From JAHJDO01 sp964437505 (GTDB lineage Bacteria; JAHJDO01), in the NCBI GenBank assembly GCA_964437505.1, contig CAYTGU010000003.1, forward strand, positions 42,240-106,239: 64,000 nt of DNA, written 5' to 3'. This document shows, one piece after another, positions 44,724 through 53,099 of this stretch (within the stretch, counting starts at the first letter, position 1; each line of letters starts with the position of its first letter). The position numbers and the translations under genes are program-made. The notes under the pieces are model-generated. The model did not search any database and was not told the DNA's origin. It saw nothing but the letters and a program-made list of their open reading frames with translations.

Positions 44724-44740
44724 AAAGCGGATTTTTTTAA

Positions 44741-44770
44741 TTGACAGGATAATAAGTTTTGTTTTACAGT
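44741..44770 (+). promoter_or_regulatory. Promoter for the GHL6-type glycosidase
   Basis: TTGACA (44741-44746), 18-base spacer, TACAGT (44765-44770). The -10 is weak (four of six). A palindromic operator begins on its last base. Confidence 0.5.
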
Positions 44771-44785
44771 CGTTATCGGTAACGA
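44770..44785. promoter_or_regulatory. LacI/GalR-type palindromic operator
   Basis: TCGTTATCGGTAACGA has arms TCGTTA/TAACGA around a central CG, very close to the TGTTACCGGTAACA type of site bound by LacI-family repressors (family knowledge). It overlaps the -10 and start region, so binding would block transcription. No lacI-like gene lies in the window. Confidence 0.55.
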
Positions 44786-44805
44786 AAATTTTAAAAGGAG
44801 AAAAC

Positions 44806-46827
44806 ATGTCACATAAACTCAGATATCGTCAGGTTCATCTTGATTTCCATACATCCCCGCATATCTCGAACATAGGCCTGAAATTTGATAAAAAGCAGTG
44901 GCAGCAAAGATTAAAGGCTGGCCATGTCAATTCTATTACCATTTTTGCCGTAGGACATCATGGACTTGCCTATTATGATACCAAGCTGGGGAATAAGCAC
45001 CCAAATCTAAAATTTGACCTGTTAAGAGCCCAATTTGATGCCTGTAAAGAGATCAACGTCAATGCACCCATATATATAACCGCAGGAATTAATAACTGGG
45101 CATCTGAACTTCATCCCGAATGGCGTGAAATTAACTGTGACGGCAAATATGCCGGTTGGTCAACCAGTCCAATACAGCCTGGTTTTCACAAAATGTGTTT
45201 TAATACTCCTTTCCTTGATTTGCTATGCAAACAGATCCGCGAAGTGGTGCATCTATATCCAAATTGCGATGGGATTTTTCTCGACATAATCAGTCAGGGG
45301 CCGTGTTGTTGTAACTGGTGTCTTAATTCAATGAAAGAGACAGGGCTGGACGCCTGCAATGAGGAAGATCGTAAACTAAACGCCAGGACAGTGCTGGAAA
45401 AATATTATCGACTGACAACCGAAGCGGTCAAAACTGACAATCCAGATATGCCAATCTTTCATAACAGTGGACATATTACCAAAGGAAATACCAAGATCCT
45501 GAAATATTTCAGCCACCTGGAGCTGGAGTCACTGCCTACAGGTAGTTGGGGATACGATCACTTTCCCCTATCAGCCAAATACGTTCTGCAACTTGAGCAT
45601 GATTTTATGGGAATGACAGGCAAGTTTCATACTACTTGGGGAGAGTTTGGCGGATTTAAGCATCCAAATGCCTTGCGCTATGAATGTGCAGCCATGATTG
45701 CCATGGGTGCTAAATGTAGCGTTGGTGACCAGCTTCACCCCTGCGGAGAACTGGATGAAAGCACATATAACATTATTGGGGCCGCCTATAAAGAAGTGGA
45801 GGAGAAAGAGACCTGGTGCGATAATGTCATAAGCATCTCTGATTTCGGCCTACTCTCCAGCGCAGATGTAAATTCATCGCATGAAAGAGAAAATGCCAGT
45901 GATACGGGTGCCGGACGAGTAATGCTAGAAGGGCAATTACTCTTTGATGTCATTGACGGAGAGATGGATTTTACAAAATACAAAGCTCTGCTACTACCCG
46001 ATGAGATTAAGGTTAATTCGGATTTAAAGAAAAAAATTGACAACTACCTGACTCAGGGAGGAAAACTGATTCTCGCCGGAGACGGAGGACTTAACGAAGA
46101 CAACTCCGATTTTCTATGGGAAACGGGTGCAACATTCTTTGGAGCCAGTGAATTTCAGCCAGACTACATGCTGCCTTCATCCGACGTCAAACCAGATTTC
46201 TGCTCTTCACCAATAGTGATGTATCTCAGATCAAATCGCATTAAAGTCGGCTGTGCTCAAAGTCTTGGGAAAGTATATGATCCATATTTTAACCGGACTT
46301 TTGAACATTTCTGTTCGCATCAGCATACGCCATACAAAATGGTAGATTCAGGATATGACTGTGCGATAATTAATAATAATATTCTCTATTTTGCCCATCC
46401 AGTATTTTCCATCTACCGCTGGTATGGCGCAGTAACATACAAAGACTATATCTTGAATTCCATAAGAAAATTAATAGGAAAAGATATCTCGCTAACTACC
46501 AATATGCCATCTGTAGCACAACTGTCGTTAATGGAACAAAGGGGGAAACATCGTTACATATTACACCTTTTGTACGCCAATAAGATCCTACGTGGTGGAA
46601 CTGTGAAGATGTCTGGCGGTAATATCCGCAACAGCAGCAGTATTGAAGTAATCGAGGAACTTACTCCGCTGACAAATACCGAAATAAAAATCACCACAGC
46701 AAAACCAATCAAGAAAATCACTTTGGAACCTCAAGGAAAGGAGATCTCATATAAGACAAATAACAACCAGACGATTTTTACGGTTGATACATTCGAGTGT
46801 CACCAGATGGTAGTGTTGGAATATTAG
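44806..46827 (+). CDS. Putative glycoside hydrolase (GHL6 / beta-galactosidase-trimerisation type)
   Basis: 673 residues, no signal peptide. The N-terminal two thirds looks like a TIM-barrel of the hypothetical glycosyl hydrolase 6 type: VNSITIFAVGHHGLAYYDTKLG, MCFNTPFLDLLCKQIREVV and NCDGIFLDIISQGPCCCNWC, where Asp could be catalytic. From about 340 a flavodoxin-like trimerisation region (KYKALLLPDEIKVNSDLKKKIDNYLTQGGKLILAG) follows, then a beta-rich tail. Such proteins are common in polysaccharide-degrading Lentisphaerota and Planctomycetota. Substrate cannot be read. Preceded by its own promoter, operator and RBS AAAAGGAG. Convergent with pdhC. Confidence 0.75.
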   Translation: MSHKLRYRQVHLDFHTSPHISNIGLKFDKKQWQQRLKAGHVNSITIFAVGHHGLAYYDTKLGNKHPNLKFDLLRAQFDACKEINVNAPIYITAGINNWASELHPEWREINCDGKYAGWSTSPIQPGFHKMCFNTPFLDLLCKQIREVVHLYPNCDGIFLDIISQGPCCCNWCLNSMKETGLDACNEEDRKLNARTVLEKYYRLTTEAVKTDNPDMPIFHNSGHITKGNTKILKYFSHLELESLPTGSWGYDHFPLSAKYVLQLEHDFMGMTGKFHTTWGEFGGFKHPNALRYECAAMIAMGAKCSVGDQLHPCGELDESTYNIIGAAYKEVEEKETWCDNVISISDFGLLSSADVNSSHERENASDTGAGRVMLEGQLLFDVIDGEMDFTKYKALLLPDEIKVNSDLKKKIDNYLTQGGKLILAGDGGLNEDNSDFLWETGATFFGASEFQPDYMLPSSDVKPDFCSSPIVMYLRSNRIKVGCAQSLGKVYDPYFNRTFEHFCSHQHTPYKMVDSGYDCAIINNNILYFAHPVFSIYRWYGAVTYKDYILNSIRKLIGKDISLTTNMPSVAQLSLMEQRGKHRYILHLLYANKILRGGTVKMSGGNIRNSSSIEVIEELTPLTNTEIKITTAKPIKKITLEPQGKEISYKTNNNQTIFTVDTFECHQMVVLEY

Positions 46828-46836
46828 AAAAACTAC

Positions 46837-47976
46837 TTACAAAATATCTTTTGGATTCTCTAGATACCCCTTAACCTTTTGCAAAAATTTTGCTCCAAGT
46901 GCGCCGTCTATGCACCTATGATCGAAGGAAGCTGTAACCTGCATCATTGAACGAATACCGATATTTCCATCAATAATAACTGGTTTTTGTTTTATTCTGC
47001 CAATAGCTAGAATTGCGCTTTGCGGAGGATTTATAATCGCTGAAAAATTATCTATTTCAAACATCCCTAGATTACTGATTGTAAACGTTCCTCCTTCATA
47101 ATCAGATGGTACAAGTTTGCCGCCTCTTGCTTTCTTCACAAGCTCGTCACGCTTCTTAGAAATATCAGATATTGCAAGTTTGTCTGCATTGCGTATAACT
47201 GGAACAACCAAACCATCATCCACAGCTACTGCAAGCCCAATGTTTATATCTCCAATAATCTCTATTGAATCACCTTTAAAAGAGGAATTTACTCCTGGAT
47301 TTTCGGATATTGCAAGAGCTGAAGCCTTTATAATAATATCATTAAACGCAGGCTTGGGTGATTTTTCGGTTCTGGCTTTTACACATTCTGTCATATCTAT
47401 CTCTGTTGAAAGATAGAAGTGAGGAATTGTTTGAAAACTCTTCTGAAGCCTTTCTGCAATGACCTTCCTCATTCCCTTTACCGGTATCGTCTTTGCAACA
47501 ATTTTCTCGCCAACTGCTGTTCCTCCAAAAGCAAGCACATCCTCTTTAACAATTCTTCCACCGGGACCGGTTCCACTAATCTTTGTTATATCAACGCCTT
47601 TTTCTTTTGCCAGTCTCTTAGCTAAAGGAGAAATTTTTATTCTGACTTCCGAAACAGGTTCTGCGACAGGCGTCTCTTCTTCTTTTTTTTCTTCTTCATG
47701 TAATTGTTCTGGCGGATTTTCAGGAAGTTCCTCATCCATGCTAGAAGCGGTGTACCCAATAATTGCCAGAACAGGCACAACATCCCCCTCTTTGTGAATG
47801 ATTTTTCTAAGTACTCCTTTTGCAAATGATTCCACTTCCAGGGTTGCTTTATCAGTTGTAACCTCAAGAAGCACATCTCCTTTTTCTACGTTATCTCCCT
47901 CATTTTTCATCCATTTGCCAACTATTGATTCTTCAACGGTTTGACCGAGCTTCGGCATTATAATTTCTTTAATCAT
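46837..47976 (-). CDS. pdhC: Dihydrolipoamide acyltransferase (E2) of a pyruvate/acetoin dehydrogenase complex
   Basis: 379 residues from the ATG at 47976, which overlaps the pdhB stop as ATGA. One lipoyl domain (lipoyl Lys43 in TTDKATLEVES), a Glu/Pro-rich linker, an E1/E3-binding domain (ISPLAKRLAKEKGVDITKISGTGPGGRIVKEDV), and the acyltransferase core with DHRCIDG (catalytic His and Asp). Last gene of the deoR-mtlD-adh-pdhABC unit. The E3 gene (lpd) is not present nearby. Pyruvate versus acetoin specificity cannot be told from sequence alone. Confidence 0.93.
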   Translation of the reverse strand: MIKEIIMPKLGQTVEESIVGKWMKNEGDNVEKGDVLLEVTTDKATLEVESFAKGVLRKIIHKEGDVVPVLAIIGYTASSMDEELPENPPEQLHEEEKKEEETPVAEPVSEVRIKISPLAKRLAKEKGVDITKISGTGPGGRIVKEDVLAFGGTAVGEKIVAKTIPVKGMRKVIAERLQKSFQTIPHFYLSTEIDMTECVKARTEKSPKPAFNDIIIKASALAISENPGVNSSFKGDSIEIIGDINIGLAVAVDDGLVVPVIRNADKLAISDISKKRDELVKKARGGKLVPSDYEGGTFTISNLGMFEIDNFSAIINPPQSAILAIGRIKQKPVIIDGNIGIRSMMQVTASFDHRCIDGALGAKFLQKVKGYLENPKDIL

Positions 47977-48947
47977 TGGCAAACCTCCTTGACTGCATCT
48001 ATTACATTTTGTTTATTCGGAATCGCTGCATCTTCCAATACAGGACTCATTGGAACAGGGACATCTACAGCACATACTCTCTTTATAGGTCCATCCAACA
48101 AGTCAAATCCATGCTCCATAACAAGCATTGCAATTTCACTGGCCACATTTCCTGTTTTGTATCCTTCTGAAACTATAACAAGTTTAGAGGTCTTTTTGAC
48201 AGATGTCAAAATAGTATCAAGATCTAAAGGCTTGAGCGTTCTCGGATCAATAACCTCTGCTGAAATATTATCCTTCTCAAGCTCTGCGGCAGCTTCCATA
48301 GCTACGTGAAGTTGTCTGGAATACGCCACAATGGTAACATCACTGCCTTGTTTTTTGATATCAGCAACTCCCAAAGGGATTATATAATCCTTTTCAGGTA
48401 CTTCTCCTTTCATCCCGTAAAGCATCTTATGTTCAATAAACACGACAGGATTATCATTTCTAATGGATGCCTTTAGAAGTCCCTTTGCATCGTATGGAGT
48501 AGAAGGCATTACAAGATATAATCCTGGTGCATGCATTATCCATGCCTCAAGACTTTGGGAGTGATGAGCTGCAATACATCTACCAGCTCCACCCTCAGTT
48601 CTGAGAACCATGGGAACAGTAGTTTTTCCGCCAAACATATACCTCATTTTTGCTGCCTGATTTACAAGCTGGTCCATTGCCTGAGTAATAAAATCAATAT
48701 ACATAATCTCTGCAATCGGTCTCATGCCCGTTATTGCAGTACCAATAGCGGCGCCAACTATAGCTGACTCAGAGATTGCTGTATCCCTTACTCTTTCCTT
48801 TCCAAACTGCTCATATAATCCTTTTGTTGCTCCATAAGCTCCTCCATATATTGCTACATCCTCTCCCATAATAAAAACCTTCTCGTCTCTTTCCATTTCT
48901 TCACGCATAGCTTCAACAAGCGCATCTTTATATAGTATTTCTCTCAT
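47973..48947 (-). CDS. pdhB: Pyruvate/acetoin dehydrogenase E1 beta subunit
   Basis: 324 residues. Transketolase-like: REILYKDALVEAMREEMERDEKVFIMGEDVAIYGGAYGATKGL, AISESAIVGAAIGTAITGMRPIAEIMYIDF, and the C-terminal transketolase domain with VIDPRTLKPLD. Together with PdhA it decarboxylates the 2-oxo acid using thiamine diphosphate. ATGA overlaps with pdhA before it and pdhC after it. Confidence 0.94.
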   Translation of the reverse strand: MREILYKDALVEAMREEMERDEKVFIMGEDVAIYGGAYGATKGLYEQFGKERVRDTAISESAIVGAAIGTAITGMRPIAEIMYIDFITQAMDQLVNQAAKMRYMFGGKTTVPMVLRTEGGAGRCIAAHHSQSLEAWIMHAPGLYLVMPSTPYDAKGLLKASIRNDNPVVFIEHKMLYGMKGEVPEKDYIIPLGVADIKKQGSDVTIVAYSRQLHVAMEAAAELEKDNISAEVIDPRTLKPLDLDTILTSVKKTSKLVIVSEGYKTGNVASEIAMLVMEHGFDLLDGPIKRVCAVDVPVPMSPVLEDAAIPNKQNVIDAVKEVCQ

Positions 48948-49942
48948 ATTATGGCACCTCCATTTAATAAGTCTGCTGGAGAAGGCGCATAAATATCATC
49001 CTTTAGCTCTTTAACATCAGGATACGGACTCTCAATAGCAAATTTCTCTGCATTTTCTACGTCTTCTTCAGCCTGTCTCTCAATTTGATTAATTTCTTTC
49101 TCTGTGAGAATTTTATTATCTATTAATTTTTCACTGAACTGCTTAATAGGACATTTATTTCTCCATTCCTTTTCCTCTTCCTTTGTTCTGTACGCTCTGG
49201 GATCACTTCTTGAATGTCCGAAATACCTATATGTCTTACATTCCACAAGCGTAGGGCCACCTCCCTCACGAGCTTTTTTAACAGCTTTTTCTATAATTTC
49301 TTTGACATTCAGTATATCCATGCCATCGCAAATCATACCAGGTATATCATACGCCTTAGCCTTATCCGCCATGTTTTGCACTGCCGAACATCTGTTTGCA
49401 GCAACACTCATTCCATACAGATTATTTTCGCAGACAAACACAACCGGAAGTTTCCAGACAGCAGCCATATTTAGCGATTCGTGGAAAATTCCGTTATTGG
49501 ATGCTCCGTCTCCAAAGAAACACAAAACCACCTGATTTGTTTTTCTCATCTTGATAGATAGAGCCGCTCCAACTGCGACAGGAAGATTGCTGGCAACTAT
49601 GCCTGTTGCGCCAAGGTTTCCTTTTGTAACGTCTGCAATATGCATTGAGCCGCCTCTTCCTTTACAGTAACCTGTCGCCTTACCACAGAGTTCAGCCATC
49701 ATTTCAGGCAGTTTGCCGCCTTTTGCAAGACAATGTCCGTGACCACGATGTGTGCTTGTGATGTAATCATCTTCTTCTATTGCACTGCATGCTCCAACTG
49801 CGACAGCTTCCTCTCCTGCATAGAGATGTGACGCTCCTTTGATTATGTTCTTTGCGAGCAGTTCCATAACCTTTTCCTCAAATAAGCGTATATCCATCAT
49901 CTTGCGGAGATAACCAACTAATTCTTCCTTTGACTCTTTCAT
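48944..49942 (-). CDS. pdhA: Pyruvate/acetoin dehydrogenase E1 alpha subunit
   Basis: 332 residues from the ATG at 49942, with AAAGGAGAGG upstream; a TTG five codons earlier lies in the RBS. Thiamine diphosphate motif GDGASNNGIFHESLNMAAVWKLPVVFVCENN (GDG...NN) is intact, as are THRGHGHCLAKGG and the YRYFGHSRSDPRAYR phosphorylation-loop region. 17 bases after the alcohol dehydrogenase gene. Confidence 0.94.
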   Translation of the reverse strand: MKESKEELVGYLRKMMDIRLFEEKVMELLAKNIIKGASHLYAGEEAVAVGACSAIEEDDYITSTHRGHGHCLAKGGKLPEMMAELCGKATGYCKGRGGSMHIADVTKGNLGATGIVASNLPVAVGAALSIKMRKTNQVVLCFFGDGASNNGIFHESLNMAAVWKLPVVFVCENNLYGMSVAANRCSAVQNMADKAKAYDIPGMICDGMDILNVKEIIEKAVKKAREGGGPTLVECKTYRYFGHSRSDPRAYRTKEEEKEWRNKCPIKQFSEKLIDNKILTEKEINQIERQAEEDVENAEKFAIESPYPDVKELKDDIYAPSPADLLNGGAII

Positions 49943-49959
49943 ATCCTCTCCTTTCAATG

Positions 49960-51000
49960 TTAGGGTGTTATAATTATCTTCATTTCTTTTCCTGTCTCTG
50001 CTCGTGCTATTGCTTCAGCTAAGGCGTCAAGTTTAAAATTCTTCGTTATGTATTTTTTTATCCTTATCTTTCCGCTTGCTATTAAGTTTATAGCCGTTTG
50101 ATTATGACATGGACTGGATCCGTGAGTCCCGGTTATAGAGCATTCCTTATAGTGAAGGATATTGCTGTCCAGTTGAATATATGGTTTATCTTTTGGCAAT
50201 CCTCCGAAAAAGTTTACATTGCCGAGATTTGCAACCATTTTCAGCGCATCTTCCTGCGCTTTTCCAACTCCGCATGCAACTATAACCTTATCTGCTCCTC
50301 TGCCCTGTGTTAAGTCTTTAACCAATTTGATACTGTCCTGCTCTCTTGAATTTATAAATAAATCCGCATCTACAGTCTTTCTTGCAAGTTCCAATCTTTC
50401 CTCTGATACTTCTATCATCACAGTTTTTGTTGCTCCTATTGCCCGAGCGAGTTCTGCATGCAAACACCCCATTGGACCTGTGCCTATTATTACTACAGTA
50501 TCGCCCATACCCACATTTGAAAGCTCTTGCCCGTTTATGACGCATGCCAAAGGTTCTGCAAGTGCCCCTTCTTCAAACGAAACATTATCTGGTAGAAGGT
50601 TTACACATCCGTTATCTACAGCAATTTTTGGAACAATCATATATTCTGCAAATCCGCCATTCCAGAAATATCCGATTGCCTGCAGGTTTTCGCACATCGC
50701 CTGCTTACCGCGATAGCAGTAATAGCAGTCTCCGCATGGAACAGCCGGTGCAATCGCAACTCTGTCACCAACTTTATATTTAGAAACATCCTGAGCAACT
50801 TCTATTATTTCTCCGGTCACTTCATGCCCTGTGACACGTGGAAAAGTAATAAGCCTGTGTCCATGATGAAAAACCTTTATATCTGTTCCGCATATAGCGC
50901 AAGCTTTTACTTTTATAAGCACTTCTCCTACCTGCGGTTTTGGAGTTGCGATTTCTGTAATCTTGAGTTTCTCAATATCTTCCAATAATGCTGCTTTCAT
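49960..51000 (-). CDS. Zinc-dependent alcohol/polyol dehydrogenase
   Basis: Medium-chain dehydrogenase of the threonine/sorbitol dehydrogenase group. 346 residues; catalytic zinc region CAICGTDIKVFHHG and GHEVTGEI; structural zinc CGDCYYCYRGKQAMC; NAD-binding VVIIGTGPMGCLHAELARA. Between mtlD and pdhA in the operon and overlapping the mtlD stop (ATGA), so a polyol or polyol-phosphate is the likely substrate, but this is inference. Confidence 0.9.
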   Translation of the reverse strand: MKAALLEDIEKLKITEIATPKPQVGEVLIKVKACAICGTDIKVFHHGHRLITFPRVTGHEVTGEIIEVAQDVSKYKVGDRVAIAPAVPCGDCYYCYRGKQAMCENLQAIGYFWNGGFAEYMIVPKIAVDNGCVNLLPDNVSFEEGALAEPLACVINGQELSNVGMGDTVVIIGTGPMGCLHAELARAIGATKTVMIEVSEERLELARKTVDADLFINSREQDSIKLVKDLTQGRGADKVIVACGVGKAQEDALKMVANLGNVNFFGGLPKDKPYIQLDSNILHYKECSITGTHGSSPCHNQTAINLIASGKIRIKKYITKNFKLDALAEAIARAETGKEMKIIITP

Positions 51001-52148
51001 ATCAACTCTCCTTTAACAAGTTTTGCTATTTCGCATTGCGGATCAATTTTACAAATATTCTTAAAAACAAAATCTATTCCTTTTTGTTTAATTGAATCTG
51101 CCAGCTGACAAGCTGATGGATCTTCTGAATAATCATATTTTAATGCAGCTGTGATACCTTTGCATATATTTACAGGTTCTATACCGTACTTTGAAACCAG
51201 TTTTGCAGAGCCTATCAAACGATCATTTGGGCCGAGCTTGCGTATTGGATCTCTTCCTACTCTGCATACTGTGTCTCCAAGCGCTTTATTGGCAAACCTG
51301 CTCAGTAGATCCTCAATATGTTCGTAGTGCTTTTGTGAATCAAAACCATGTTTCTTAATAAGGGCTTCCCCTGTTTCTTTTAAAGCTCCTGTCACAACAG
51401 AGTAGATTCCTTTATCTTCCAGTGCTTCCCATATAAACTCATATCCTTTTTGATAACCAAGATAAGCGCATATAGAATGTCCCGCATTATGTGTATATAT
51501 CTTTCTCTCCTCATAAGCAGTGATATTTTTATATGGAACCATTCCTTTTATATCAGGTATTTCTCCAATAAACCCTTCCTTGTCTACTGGAAGTGTACAA
51601 TACTCTTCGACAGCAATATAAAGAGGATCTTTTTCGGAAATATCCCGAGGAACAACCGGAACCATTCTGCTAACAACTGATTCCACAAGTCCTAGATTTT
51701 TTTTCGCATAATTCCACGGAGTCTGATCAAGAGATTCCAGAATGAGCTTCCTAAATACCTGACCAGCACCTAAGAGGTTTTCACATATTATAATATTAAG
51801 GGGATTTGTTATATTTTTCTTTTCTCTCTCTACCAGTCCCTCTGCTATGAGTGGAGCTATCTTCTCAAGAACACTATTACCAACAGCAGTTACCGCAATG
51901 TCTGCAGAAACAAGTTCTGAAGTCACTGCCTCAACGTCTCTTGCATTTACAGCCTTAATATTTTGAATCTTTAGAAAACGCGGCTTTTTACCAACTATGT
52001 TAATCGTATAAGAACCTACTTGATTTATTGCCGATATAACCTTGTCATTTACGTCTATAAACGTTGTCTTGTAACCAGACTGAAATAAAAGTTGTCCGAT
52101 AAATCCTCTTCCAATATTTCCAGCGCCAAATTGCACAGCTTTTTTCAT
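50997..52148 (-). CDS. mtlD: Mannitol-1-phosphate 5-dehydrogenase
   Basis: Oxidises mannitol-1-phosphate to fructose-6-phosphate. 383 residues, as in E. coli MtlD. N-terminal Rossmann KKAVQFGAGNIGRGFIGQLL and TTFIDVNDKVISAIN are diagnostic; GLVESVVSRMVPV and KIYTHNAGHSICAYLGYQKGYEFIWEAL contain the catalytic Lys/His region in its variant form. No mannitol PTS or kinase gene is nearby. Overlaps both neighbours by four bases. Confidence 0.93.
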   Translation of the reverse strand: MKKAVQFGAGNIGRGFIGQLLFQSGYKTTFIDVNDKVISAINQVGSYTINIVGKKPRFLKIQNIKAVNARDVEAVTSELVSADIAVTAVGNSVLEKIAPLIAEGLVEREKKNITNPLNIIICENLLGAGQVFRKLILESLDQTPWNYAKKNLGLVESVVSRMVPVVPRDISEKDPLYIAVEEYCTLPVDKEGFIGEIPDIKGMVPYKNITAYEERKIYTHNAGHSICAYLGYQKGYEFIWEALEDKGIYSVVTGALKETGEALIKKHGFDSQKHYEHIEDLLSRFANKALGDTVCRVGRDPIRKLGPNDRLIGSAKLVSKYGIEPVNICKGITAALKYDYSEDPSACQLADSIKQKGIDFVFKNICKIDPQCEIAKLVKGELI

Positions 52149-52918
52149 ACGACTATAACCTCAATACCTTTCTTTTGAAACTTTTTTACTAATCTCTTAG
52201 AAATACCGGCACTTGTAATTAATTTATCAATGCTATCGATGGAAGCTACATTTGCAAACGCCAGTTTGCCAATTTTACTGTAATCAGCAACAACAATCAC
52301 CTCTTTTGCCTTTTTAATCATAGCCCTCTTTGTTTCTGCCTCAATAACATCTGTTGTTGTGAGCCCTTCTTCATATGTTAGACCAATTGTGCCTGTAAAC
52401 AACTTATCAATATGTAAATTTTCCAGTATCTGATTTGATATAGGCCCTACAAGTGTCATATTCATTCTGCGCAGATTCCCACCTGTTACAACAACGCTGA
52501 CATCCGGCAAATTTGCCAGCTCAGCAATTATCTTTACTGAATTTGTAACAACAGTCACGTTTGGCATATTCGGTAAAATTCTAGCTATCTCAAGTGTAGT
52601 AGTTCCGCCATCCAGCGCAATTGTGTCTCCTTCCAGTATCATTTGAGCTGCCTGTTTTGCCACTCTTAATTTTTCATCCCTGAATTGAATTTCTTTTTCT
52701 GAGAGAGAAGGTTCAAAACGTACGGAATCTATATTAACGGCCCCGCCATGCGTTCTCTGAATCAATTTGTTTTGTTCTAAGCTATGAAGATCCCTTCTTA
52801 TGGTTGACTCCGATACATCAAGCTGTCCACTTAGCTCCGGAACGGATATACTCTTTTTGCTATGTAAAATTTCTTTTATCTTTTTATGTCTCTCAACCGT
52901 AAACATGCTTATTTTCAC
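52145..52918 (-). CDS. DeoR-family transcriptional regulator
   Basis: 257 residues. N-terminal DeoR helix-turn-helix (ERHKKIKEILHSKKSISVPELSGQLDVSESTIRRDLHSLEQNKLIQRTHGGAV), then the sugar-phosphate sensing DeoRC domain with DGGTTTLEIARILP, VTNSVKI and VADYSKIGKLAFANV. Members bind a phosphorylated sugar or polyol. First gene of the operon with mtlD, so mannitol- or other hexitol-phosphate is a reasonable effector. Probably autoregulates through the repeats upstream. Confidence 0.93.
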   Translation of the reverse strand: MKISMFTVERHKKIKEILHSKKSISVPELSGQLDVSESTIRRDLHSLEQNKLIQRTHGGAVNIDSVRFEPSLSEKEIQFRDEKLRVAKQAAQMILEGDTIALDGGTTTLEIARILPNMPNVTVVTNSVKIIAELANLPDVSVVVTGGNLRRMNMTLVGPISNQILENLHIDKLFTGTIGLTYEEGLTTTDVIEAETKRAMIKKAKEVIVVADYSKIGKLAFANVASIDSIDKLITSAGISKRLVKKFQKKGIEVIVV

Positions 52919-52924
52919 TCACAT

Positions 52925-52969
52925 TTGCTTAATTGCAAGCATATCATGCTCATTTCTGCTTGTCAAGCA
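52925..52969. promoter_or_regulatory. Cluster of TGCTT/AAGCA inverted repeats, candidate DeoR operator
   Basis: Three dyads overlap the deoR promoter: TGCTT-N6-AAGCA (52926-52941), AGCAT-ATC-ATGCT (52938-52950) and TGCTT-GTC-AAGCA (52957-52969). The half-site repetition over both -35 and -10 suggests operator sites for the adjacent DeoR-family protein; not proven. Confidence 0.45.
52938..52966 (-). promoter_or_regulatory. Promoter of the deoR-mtlD-adh-pdhABC operon
   Basis: Minus strand TTGACA (52966-52961), 17-base spacer, TATGCT (52943-52938), 19 bases before the deoR ATG. It is embedded in inverted repeats that share a TGCTT/AAGCA half-site (see next feature). Confidence 0.55.
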
Positions 52970-52973
52970 AAAC

Positions 52974-53043
52974 AATTGACATAATTGAATAATATCTTAA
53001 TAATATAAGACACGCTAAAAAGCAAAACATTACTAGGATAAAA
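52974..53043 (+). promoter_or_regulatory. Sulfatase promoter, copy 1 of a duplicated regulatory segment
   Basis: TTGACA (52976-52981), 17-base spacer, AATAAT (52999-53004). About 70 bases match the segment before the maturase gene (54493-54561): the first 25 bases are identical and 13 of the next 17 agree. A dyad TCTTA...TAAGA spans the -10. Confidence 0.7.
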
Positions 53044-53099
53044 TCGGGAAAACAAGTCCGAAATATAAAGTTTAAGTATTAATTATTGGGAGATCCGAT

